Assembly (NCBI GenBank): GCA_973895155.1 | Contig: OZ316892.1 | Coordinates: 10,230,001-10,294,000 of the forward strand | Origin: Marsupella aquatica | Lineage: Eukaryota; Marchantiophyta | Reading direction: 5' to 3' | Length of the DNA stretch: 64,000 nt | Part shown: piece by piece, positions 1 to 9,845 of the stretch | How the letters are laid out: each line of letters begins with the position of its first letter | Position numbering within the stretch: the stretch's first letter is position 1 | The notes under the pieces: model-generated | What the model was told of the DNA's origin: nothing | What the model saw: only the letters and a program-made list of their open reading frames with translations | The model's database searches: none | Position numbers and translations under genes: made by a program

Positions 1-780
1 TGCCGAGAGACGTCATTCGTGCAAATGACACAAAACTCAGTCATTCATGATGTCAATGTTGCAGTCATGCATGCCATGGGTAATATGATTTGTTTGGGCC
101 TTTGGGGGCTGATTGACAATATTTGTGATTGTAGCCGGCCATTAGGGATGCTACCCACTCCACATGGTGCGGGATAGGATATTCTTCAACCCTCGACCAC
201 TAGTTATGCCACTTTGTCTCCTAAAGGTTTTTTGTAGCCAACTTTTTGCACCAAGGAAGGACTATGAGATTCTTTGGGCAAAACACTCCCACGTTGTACG
301 ACTCAGTAGTCATTTAGCTAAAGTGGTCCATATCACTCCCATTTGATCATTCCCAAGGGATTCCGAGTCATTTTGAAAGTGAGTGCACTTTTTGGTCATT
401 TGTGGAGTCCTATAATACGTCATTTATGCATTTGACATGAAAATGAGTCATTATTGATGTCAATGCGGCAGTCACGCATGCCATGGACAATATGACTCTT
501 TGGGGGCTTGGACGCTGATTGGTCATATTGGTAATAGGAACCCACCATTAAGGATGCTTCCCGCAAAGAATGTATTGCATTTGGCAATTATGGAGTGCCG
601 TGAGTTTAGGTTTTGGGCAATGACATCAAAACAAGTCATTTATGTTGTCAATCCTAGGAGTGAGGACTATGAGATTAGTGATTTAATATGTGAGTGACTA
701 ATTTTATGAGAATGTCCACCAAATGACTTCCTCACTTAGGTAATTGCAACGTCATTTGGTGGGTCAATGAGGATGTACAT
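1..780. repeat. GTCAT-rich left subterminal zone of element A
   Basis: More than ten GTCATT-type words occur in both orientations. A roughly 60-bp block containing CATGCCATGG and TTTGGGGGCT occurs twice, near 66-115 and 476-520. The same GTCAT/ATGAC word dominates the right end of the element at 13190-13820. The composition fits a CACTA subterminal repeat region bound by a TNPA-type protein. No gene is seen here. Confidence 0.65.
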
Positions 781-1249
781 CCTAAACCTATGCGCGCATA
801 TGTTTGTAATTTATTTTGTGTTATATACTATTTGGGAATTTTGGCACCTAGGTTTCCACATCAATGGGTTTCAAAGGCCACCAGTAAATTAAGTTTTTGA
901 GTCACTGGTTATTGTAGATGGTAATACATACTTGTGACAAGTATTTGTGTCATCAAAAAAACATTTGCCCCCAAACTTCCTCCATCTCCTAAAATTGATT
1001 GGCGAGGGGAAACATCCTAGTAAAATTGACGGCAACGGGAAACATCCTAGTAAAATTCCCGTTGCCGTCCCAAAGCCTTATTTGCTGACCATGTGTCATC
1101 TTGTCATGCCCCGGCCCTATCTTCCTTGGATCCCACGAAACAACGCCCGGCCACATGGATCCCATTTTCCCATAAGAAATTCAGACCTGGGTTTAGGGTC
1201 GCCTGTTCAGTCACACCGGTCACACAAGTCACAAGTTCACGTTGGGAGT

Positions 1250-1480
1250 TAAGGTATTCTCGTGAAGTTGAGCAGCGAGTGGAGGTGCGAGGTCACTGCT
1301 GCGAGTTGAGGTGCGAGGTCGCTGCTGCAAGATCGGTGCTGAGCGGTGAGTTGAAGTACGAGATTGCTGCTGCGCGCAACCTCGGTGCTGAGCAGTGAGT
1401 TGAGGTGCAAGGGCACTACTGTGAGGTCGCTACTGTGAGATTGCTACTGTGAGGTCGCTGTGAGGTCGGTGCTGCGTTTT
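1250..1480. repeat. Degenerate GAGTTGAGGTGCGAGGTC-type tandem repeat
   Basis: Variants of GAGGTGCGAGGTCGCTGCTGC and GAGTTGAGGTGCGAG recur about every 25-40 bases, without a strict period. The short open frames crossing this stretch are by-products of the repeat. It lies inside element A. Confidence 0.5.
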
Positions 1481-3308
1481 AGGGTGAAGGAGCTGAGGTC
1501 CGCTGCGCCTAATTTTCTGATCACATTGTGAGTTCCCTTACGGACTTGGAACTCCTCACAGGTGCCCTTACTTACTGCCACCATTCAGTTCATGAGCTCG
1601 AGTCGTGGTGACAATTTTTGAGCCCATTTCTGAGTAGAGGATCAAACATTGGGTTACGAAGTGGGTGCATTGAAGCTCCGTTTGAGGTGTGGTTGTGTTG
1701 GAGTTGGAGCTACAGACAAAGATTAGGTCCTGAGCAGCAGTCGCAAACAATTGAGGAGCACTGGACGTGATACGAGGTGGGGGCCGCTTCATTTCATTGC
1801 TGTGGTAGTTGGCATATTACTTGCACCTTGGCTACCTCGTTTTTCTTTTTGGCATCGATTGTTATTGCTCTGAGTTCTCTCTCTGTTTTGCTTCAAAACT
1901 CTGTCCATTTTGTGGTGCCTCGCTTGTACAGCAGGAGAGTTCCTTGTATAGCAGGCTCAGGGACTTCGACTGTCTTTCATTGTGTGTTGTGTTATGGGCT
2001 GCAAGGTGAGAACTGCGCTCCACATTGGCGAGGACGGGATCCCTTTCTTTCAGTTTCAGTGAAGGGCCGAGCTACGACTGAAACGCCTTTACCTGCTGCC
2101 ATTTAAACCGCTCTGAGCTCCTTGAAGCTTGGGTTATCAGGTAAGAGTATGGATCTACATTGCCCTTATTTGTTGTCCTCTTTGAATATGTACATAGCTC
2201 TACCTGATGGGGAGTATGTCTGTACACTCAGCTAGAACCAAGGCAAGTGGTTGCAATAGTGAATGAATGCTACTATCGGCCACACAAATGAATTCATTCA
2301 AGTTGAATGTTTGAGACATTCTCTAAAGTTTTACGGACTTTGCTTATATATAACCCGGCGTTTGCTCTTCCGTAAGCTTTGACTATTTATTATTGTGCGA
2401 CGTGAGATTGTATGAAGGTGGGAGCTGCACTCCACACTGGCAAGGACAGGAAGGTTTTTTTTCTGTTTCCAGTGAACGACAGAGCTGCAACTAAGGTAGA
2501 GCTGTGCTACGTTCTACCAAGGCAGACATTGGACCTGCAAGTTTCAGTTCGAGTGAAGGACAGAGCAACTCAGGTACAAGCAAGCTGCTAGTTCGATTAA
2601 CTGAGTTGCAAGCGACTTCCAACATTCAGTGAGACTGCGAGTGATTGGAGCTACGACAAGAGCTGCAATCAACATGGGCGGACATTGGACCTACATTGGA
2701 CATTGTGTCCCCATCAGTAGAGTGCACAAATCCTGCTTAATTTGCATTTTGGTCCTGGCCTGGCTTGCTTTGTGGTCCTATGCACTGTGCATCCTTTGTG
2801 TCTCCATGGAATATCAAATAGTTACATAGTCTCTGCTCTGAGTACAGTGTTGTGCATTATTGTTTCATCGAGCTCCTCAAGACAGTACCAATTTGTAGAG
2901 CAGCATGTAATGCTAGGTTTGAACACCAAGGACCAAGTAGTTTTTACAGAGTCTCGGGTACAGAGCCTATGTATGAAGAGGTCAAAGGCATGAGGATTTT
3001 TCTTTAGTACAGAGTTCCTGGGATCTACAAATAATTCTTGTACATGGACAAAGTATTTCTCTGTAGATTTGTTTTTAGTCTGCCTGACTGCAGCCACTTT
3101 GCTGTCCTTCCATTCCACTCCAATGTTTGTAATTTTCTCAATCTATTGAGCCCGTCAACTCAATCGCTGCTACTTTGTTTATTTTCAACAACTTTGATAG
3201 AACACAAATTAAATAGATAGCCAGTGTGAGTCAACAAATTTTCAGAGAGTAAATCCATCCCTGGATTTTATCTCAAAGAACCATGTTTAACTTTTTGCTC
3301 TTTGTGCA
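1481..3308 (+). other. Element A interior with no recognised coding region
   Basis: Related phrases recur (GGGAGCTGCACTCCACA, GTGAAGGACAGAGC, GCAAGGACAGG), around 2010-2060 and 2420-2560, suggesting old internal duplication. The region may hold the promoter and untranslated exons of the PHD gene downstream. An acceptor-like TTTGTGCAG at about 3300-3308 would open an exon running to the donor at 3399. No protein family is recognised. Confidence 0.4.
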
Positions 3309-3505
3309 GAGCACGCAAGAAGCATTGCCAAGTTATTGTACTCTGTGAAACTTAGGTGGGCAGGACATCTGTTGATTTGGACTTTTTGCTCTCTCACGGT
3401 AAGTACACTACACACACGCTCTTCTTGTTTGTGTCTTGCCCCTCTCCATAAACTTCTTGTAATATTCACTTAGGTAATTGTGCAGATCCACACATCACAT
3501 CGGGC

Positions 3506-4204
3506 ATGGCACGGGCTGCTGCTGCCTGGCTGGATCCAAAGTTTGCCCATAAAGAGCACCTTCGCATGGATCCCCCTTGTTGTTTTGAATGTGATGAGGG
3601 AGGTACTGTGTTGTTTTGCGATGGGCCTTGCAGTCGTCATTTCCATTACTTAGTTGATGGGCAGAATCCTGAGGACCCTGATGGCCATGGGCCTGAGTGC
3701 ACACTCGTTGCCATTTCTAGAGGGCATGATTGGGCCAAGGAGTGGCTCTGTGACCTATGTCAGCAGAAGCGAGGTCGTTGCTTTGCTTGTGGGCTGCTTG
3801 GCCGAATTTTGAATCCCACTACAGATGAGCCCCTTGTGGTCCAGTGTGCACAGGATGACTGCTATTCCTTTTATCATGTGGGTTGTCTGCGGACTATACT
3901 GAAGGCGAGGGAGTTGCCTCTGATAGGGTACCCAGAGAACCCAATTGCACATCCCGCTGCTCTGATATGCCCAAGGCATTATTGTGATGTTTGCAAGGAG
4001 TATCGGGATGGCATCTGGGAATTTATCCAGTGCCGTAGGTGCCCTCGTGCATGGTGCAGGGATGAGGGACCAGAGGCAGACAAACACCTGAAGAGAGGGG
4101 TGAAGGGTAGAGAAATGTGGGATATTGGTCCATGGCGTATGGTGTACTGCAATCACCATGTCATTCCAGAGGGTCCTGATGTGCCACCTCATGATTTCAA
4201 ATAG
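3506..4204 (+). CDS. EDM2-like PHD-finger protein carried by element A
   Basis: A 232-residue, Cys/His-rich protein made almost only of zinc-finger modules. PHD-like finger 1 begins at C26-x2-C29 with C38-x3-C42 and H47 and closes with the WLCDLC motif. A second module begins CFACG and includes YSFYHVGC. A third has the CDVC, CRRCPRAWC and VYCNHH motifs. The order of a degenerate first PHD, a CF-C-G finger, a C-RRCP finger and a final YC-x2-H segment matches the EDM2 family of plant chromatin regulators, which act on H3K9 methylation and intronic transposons. The protein stops just where the EDM2 zinc-finger block ends, so the methyltransferase-like C-terminal half is missing. A 5' leader intron is plausible (donor GTAAGT at 3399, acceptor TGTGCAG ending at 3485). 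The frame is open throughout, unlike the broken transposase next door. The family match is from memory of motif order. The chromatin role is inference. Confidence 0.75.
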   Translation: MARAAAAWLDPKFAHKEHLRMDPPCCFECDEGGTVLFCDGPCSRHFHYLVDGQNPEDPDGHGPECTLVAISRGHDWAKEWLCDLCQQKRGRCFACGLLGRILNPTTDEPLVVQCAQDDCYSFYHVGCLRTILKARELPLIGYPENPIAHPAALICPRHYCDVCKEYRDGIWEFIQCRRCPRAWCRDEGPEADKHLKRGVKGREMWDIGPWRMVYCNHHVIPEGPDVPPHDFK

Positions 4205-4490
4205 ACCATAAGCCTTCAATTGTGTAGGAAACACTGCATAGTACAAAGTATACTAAACATAAAAGGGGCTAAGGACTTATGGAAGTATACAGGTTTTAAA
4301 ATGGACTAAAGGACTACAGTGGAACACCAGACCTTTTGGTTTGATGAAAATGGAGTGAAGTGTCAAGTTGGATTGAATGGACTAAACTGTGAGATTGTAT
4401 GAAATGGGGTAAATTGTCTGATGGACTAAACTCAAATGGACTAAACTATCTGATTGTATGAAACATTTGGTTGAATGTTAAAGTGTTTGC

Positions 4491-4982
4491 ATGGGTTCCC
4501 GGATAAAATTTTGGCTTTTTGTATTTGTCACAGTAATGCCAAGAACACTCAGCAGCTTGGAAGCTGACCTTGAAGGCAGAGCTGAGAGGCTACTCCTGAA
4601 GCAGAGTGGAATGAGGTTGGTCCCTGGCAGCTCTGCTGTGAAATGGGAGTTTTTGCCTGTACAGAGAGACACGCACAGTCGGCCCATTACTCTAGATGCT
4701 CCACCCTTGCCCATAGGTTTTTGTATTGTGGCAGTCAAAAATGGAGTGGTACAACCAGAGCAGATATGCTACTCTGCCTGTATCCACAGTTGTGAGGATT
4801 TTTGCCCAAAATGTCGAGTGCGCCCAGGGGATATATATAGGCGAGATGGACATAGTAGAGTGCAGAGGAGGTGTGCCTGTATAATGTTTCACCATGATGA
4901 GCCGGTCTTGGGACCAGGAGTTGAGACTGTTTGCCCAAGAGTAGAGCAGCACTTAGTGGAGAAAGACCAGTATCAATTCTGA
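4491..4982 (+). CDS. Unrecognised 163-aa Cys-containing ORF in element A
   Basis: An open frame 286 bp downstream of the PHD gene on the same strand. An acceptor-like TTTGTCACAG at about 4525-4534 means the true coding part may begin inside the ORF, near the MPRTLSSLEADLEGRAERLL segment. That segment faintly recalls the LDADSE-type linker that follows the zinc fingers in EDM2 proteins, so this could be a second exon of the captured gene. The C-terminal half has a cysteine-rich patch (CYSACIHSCEDFCPKC) with no family I recognise. It could also be a chance frame. Confidence 0.3.
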   Translation: MGSRIKFWLFVFVTVMPRTLSSLEADLEGRAERLLLKQSGMRLVPGSSAVKWEFLPVQRDTHSRPITLDAPPLPIGFCIVAVKNGVVQPEQICYSACIHSCEDFCPKCRVRPGDIYRRDGHSRVQRRCACIMFHHDEPVLGPGVETVCPRVEQHLVEKDQYQF

Positions 4983-5973
4983 TTGTATGATGACTGTTAG
5001 AGTGTGGCAAACATATGAAGAGCCTTAATGGAGTTACATAACAAAAAAACTAAAAAACATCACACTGACATCTGAGGCAAGACCTAAAATCCACCCAAGG
5101 TCTGTAAAATTGTGTTGTCTCTTTGAGGGATCTGGCCATAAGAAGGCAAACTTCACTTAATGTCTCTAGTTTTGTAGTACTGCCTTTGTAAACCCACAGC
5201 CTTAAGAAGGAGTTGAACCTGGGTCTATGAACTTTATTATTTTTTATAATTTTGAACATTGAGTGTGTATTTCATTCTTACTACTGCACAAAAACACTAT
5301 ATGTTAAATTATGTACATTACATGACACCCTTTCAGGCCCTTGTCCATATGTATCCTAGTTTTGTGTGGCGATGATGAAACATTGTGATCATTCTGCCTG
5401 TTTGAAGAGGATCATTTCAACAAATGAATTCAAAAGTCAAAGAATATATGAAGGAGGCTGGGGATTGTTGGACATTATGATTAATGTTTGTATTGTACTC
5501 ATTGTTTTGAAGGGTCTGAGATTGCTGACTACTGTGAACACCCTTGGCGTAAATCTGGTTCAGGTAGGCCTTTATTTTGTCTTGTAAACTTATGACATTT
5601 TGCTTTGTACAATTCAAGTCTCCTTCAAATAACCATTGCCACTTACTATTAATATGAAATGAGATTAGGTGACGTACCCAAGTAAATAATTTCTGATCAA
5701 ATTGCTAGTATGTCATATGTTTACCTGTTGTTGGCATGCATGTACTATTCTATTGGCAATGAAGGGTAAAGTGGGAGCTGCCTTTACCTCAGTTGGAGTA
5801 TTGTACCTCAATTGTATGTCTATTCTTCACTTGTGCACACATTTGCTTCACATGACGGTCTAGAGGATGGTATGGAAGAGTTTTGGAGTTGTCTAAAACA
5901 AATTCATATGCTCTACAAGATATCACAGAAGGTAGATGTGCAACTGTGTTTTTGATTAGGTAGTGCTGCAATC
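4983..5973 (+). other. Spacer between cargo ORFs and transposase, element A
   Basis: AT-rich, with no protein family recognised in any frame. It probably holds the transposase promoter and leader. An AG acceptor-like pyrimidine/AG junction just before 5974 is possible but not clear. Confidence 0.4.
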
Positions 5974-8900
5974 ATGGCTTCTTCTAGCCAGGCTGGATCA
6001 CATAACACTGCACATACAACAGAGGCAGACAACCTAAGAACTTTACCTCTTTCCCATCCTAGTCGAATACAACATCGTGATGATAACTTATGGGCTCGGG
6101 AACAGATAGCTTGCTCTGGTAGTGCTGATCATAGAATGTATTGCTCTTGCATGCAATGCAAAGGGATTGTTAAGACTACTCAAAAGACCAGTCGACAACA
6201 TCTTCTTAAGAATGGCCGCTACCCTGCCTGTCGAGTGTGGGTAGGAGAGGGTGAAGATTCTTCTGATGAGGAGTGGAGATCCAATTACATCCGTAACTCT
6301 GGTCCAGAGGCACTGAGGGCAGGAATGTCTCGAGAGGCATTCCACTCAGGCCAACCAGCAATAGACATTGAAGAGCAGGTCAAAGTTTTGCTTCAAGAGA
6401 CATTGGCAAGAGCTTCTGAAGAGTCTGACAAATTTGTGGATAATGATCCTCCTTTTGATATGGATTCAATGTTTCAAAATGATGAGATTGAGGTAGATCC
6501 ACCCTCTGCTGAGACCAGTCATGAGGACACACCTACAGAAGGGCGTCCTATGAATCCTGTCCCTTTGCAAGGGTCTTTAGAAGAAGCCATGAGACCATTA
6601 TTTCCAGGCAGTAAGACAGATGTAGTTTCCTTCATGTTGTTGTTTTTAAACATCTATCACAACAATAGGTTCTCAAACACGGGAGTGAATGCTATGCTGT
6701 CTTTGTTGACTGAGCATGGAATGCCAACAGAGCACACTCTCCCTAAGAACCTATATGCTGCAAAACAATTAGTGAGAAAATTGGGTTTAGACTATGAGAG
6801 AATCTCAGTCAGTGAGAATGGATGTATGTTATTTAGAAATGAGACTGCAGAGTTGGACAATTGTTCCAAGTGTAATCAGCCAAAGATGAAGTTAGTGGGG
6901 AATTCTTTACAGCCTGTGAAGGTCTTGAGATATTTCCCTATAATCCCTCGGTTGAAGAGATTGTATGCCACTAAGGGTACATCTAAGCTAATAACTTGGC
7001 ATCATGAGAACAAGAGCAAGGACAACATGGTCCGACATCCAGCAGATTCAAAGGCATGGAAGCATGTGGACACAGAGATCGACCCTACTTTTGCTGCTGA
7101 GCCAAGGAATGTGCGAATGGGATTGGCACTTGATGGGGTAAATCCATTTGGGAATAATTCTACTGCCTGGTCTACATGGCCAATCCTGCTGTTGAATTAT
7201 AATATCCCTCCTTGGCTTTCCACAAAGAAGTTCTTTGTCATGCTGGCTCTTCTAATTCCAGGTCCTGTGTCTGTAAGCGAGGAATAATTTGATGTATACA
7301 TGGCTCCACTTGTGGATGATCTTGAGACATTATAGTCAGAAGGAGTAGACTGTTTTGATGTTCTACCAAGGCTAGGATTGCAGCAACAATTCAAGCTAAG
7401 GGCTTCAATATTGTGGACAATCAATGATTATTCTGCATATGGATTAGTCTCTGGACAACAACATGCAGGTACAAAGGATGTGTGGTTTGTGGGCCAAATT
7501 GTGTGGCACATGGTTCAAAACAGTTGGGCAAGTTACTGTTTGCTGGCCATCGTTGTTGGTTACCATAGAGACACTATTTTTGCAAAGAGGAAGTGGCAAA
7601 ATACTTTAATGGTGAGGTAGAGGCACGAGCTGCACCGTGTAGAGTGTCCAACTCTGATAGGAAACGTTGGGGAGAAAAGGCCGCTAAATATGTGGAGAAG
7701 AAACTAGGGAATGCACTGGATGATGAAAACTCTCCAGTAAAGAAGAATGGAGTGAAGAGGGTTACTGGATTATACAAGCTGCCGTACTGGAGTGTAAGTA
7801 TCTGGTTCCCCATACTGCTTCCCTCAGTGTGTAATGTTAAGTAGCAAAGAGTAACATTTCTTATTCTAATTTAGTTTGTACTGAACTGTGCGTCCAATGC
7901 AGAAACTTCTCATCAACCATTGTTTGGATCCCATGCACTGTGAGAAGAATCTTGCACACAACATTGTGCACACTATTTTGGGGATAAAGGATACTCCTTC
8001 TGTTCGAGAAGACATGAAGTCATGGACGTGCGGGAACACCTGTGGCTGGTTTCAAATCCAGATCCAAAAAAAGATTCAAAGATCATGCCGCCAGCCCCAT
8101 ACTGCCTCAGTAAGACAGAGAAGACTAAGTTCTTAGAGGTATTGTTGACCTTTAAAGGGCCCACTGGTTTCAGCAATTCTCTGGCTAAATGTGTCACAGT
8201 TAAGAAGAAGTTATCAGGGCTGAAATCTCACGATTTCCATCACCTCATGCAACAAATCCTTCCATTGGCAACAATGGGATTACTTGATGAAGGTGTTCGG
8301 TTGGCCATAGCAAGAGTGAGCAATGTGTGGCATACCATCTGTGCCAAGGTTTGGGATCCCTCACAGTACGACTCTGTGATGATGGATGTTGCATTCACAC
8401 TCTGCCTTATGGAAATTCATTTCCCACCAAGCTTCTTTGATGTCATGACCCATCTATTGATTCATCTGGTTCAGGAACTAGACATCTGTGGTCCAGTGAA
8501 CATTAGATGGATGTACCCAATAGAAAGATATCTAAAGACCTTGAAGGGTTATGTTCGAAACAAGGCACGTCCAGAGGCTTCTATGCTGAAGGCTACCTTC
8601 TGGATGAATCTTTAGGATTCCTTTCTGAATACATGATCGATGTTAAGGGGACAGGAATGAGAACGTGGGACTTGGAGGAGAATCCTGGTGTTGCAAGCAT
8701 TGTCTTGGAAGGAGCTGGAAAACAGATCACCTTGGAGTGGAATGATATGATAGCTATGCATCATTACATACTAGAGAATGAAGAGTTGGTGGAACCATGG
8801 TATAGGTATGAGCATGGTTTATATTGTTAAGTTCTCGATCTGTTGTTTTTTTAAAACAGAATTGAGTTTTGAGCAGAAATTGTGTGGGCCTAGGAGCTGA

Positions 8901-9761
8901 CTATCATTATTGCCATGCAGGGTTTATGATGATCAAAAGGAGGCAGTTACCAAGCACAGAGCAGATTTCCGGAAAGAATGGATGAAGAATCCAGGAAATC
9001 GGAGGAATCCTGTGCCTTATCCCTCTGATTTGGATGAGTTACCTCCTTTTAGAGAATGGTTTGAAGTGACAATTAGAAGGCATAATTTTGTGAATGAGTT
9101 TGAACGAATGGTGTTGGCAGCATATAGTGTACCACCTAGTCTGAAGGCACTACGGTATAGGGCCTGCAGAGCCTATGGGCACCATTGGAGGACCATTCCA
9201 TCACTAGGTTCCTTGATTGATTGTGACTCATCTGGGTTCAAGACTTTTGATTCTGGGATGGCTTGTACATTCACTGAGAAGCGGGTCATTAGGTTAGGGG
9301 CAACAGTAGATGAATCTGTACAATATGTGGGGGTGTTGACAGACATCTTAGTATTGAACTATGGGCCTCTGATAAAGGAAGTGGTCCTTTTCAAAGGAAG
9401 GTGGGCAAACTCATCTTGGACTCCCAAAGCCACTGCAAGTATGAGATATGATGCGTCTGGATTGTGGCAAGTAAATTTTCAGAAGGAGCTAGGTGCTTCC
9501 AAGAAAATGGACTATGTATTGCCATGACAGATAGAACAAGTGTTTTTTTACCCAAATGATAAGGGGATTGCATGGAGGACAATCCTCCACAAAGAATCCA
9601 GGTCTACAAGGGTGTTGGGTGATTACATGGAAGTTGATTTCCATGATACTATGGATGACAATGCTAAGTTTCACATAGAGTTGGCAGAAGCCTGTACAAC
9701 TAGACAGGAGCCTGGACCAAGTACTACAGACAAAGAAAAAAGAAAGTATAAAAGGAAATGA
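5974..9761 (+). pseudogene. Transposase_21 (TNPD-like) pseudogene of element A
   Basis: The CACTA transposase, which cuts and joins the element ends. The start at 5974 gives an N-terminal zinc-knuckle (CSCMQC ... RQHLLKNGRYP), then an acidic linker, then the Transposase_21 core: RYFPIIPRLKRLYATKGTSK, VRMGLALDGVNPFG, LLNYNIPPWLSTKKFF, LLIPGP. Downstream segments include GHRCWLP, NHCLDPMHCEKNL, LMQQILPLATMG, NIRWMYPIERYLKTLKGYVR and the C-terminal half with EVVLFKGRW. Likely exons are 5974-7794, 7903-8805 and 8921-9761 (GT-AG). The gene is broken. There are in-frame stops at 7285-7287 (TAA), 7333-7335 (TAG), 7566-7568 (TAG, after a frame change) and 9525-9527 (TGA). Frame changes occur near 7500-7560, near 8015-8022 and near 8575. 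Element A therefore cannot supply its own transposase. Confidence 0.88.
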
Positions 9762-9845
9762 ATGGTTTGAAGATACTGTACAGTCCGGTTTTATTTAGTT
9801 GGGAGTGGGATCATACTAACATGGCATGTCATGGTCTAGCAGTGA

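Noticed and set aside
197-206. CCACTAGTTA as the left terminus of element A
   Set aside because: It lacks the CACTAGTGGAAAA sequence required to match the right terminus, and GTCAT-rich subterminal sequence continues upstream to base 1.
4735-5010. Antisense frames opposite the Cys-containing ORF
   Set aside because: No recognisable domain; the opposite strand is co-oriented with the other genes of element A.
7197-7424. Antisense frame inside the element A transposase
   Set aside because: It overlaps conserved Transposase_21 motifs on the + strand, so it is a shadow.
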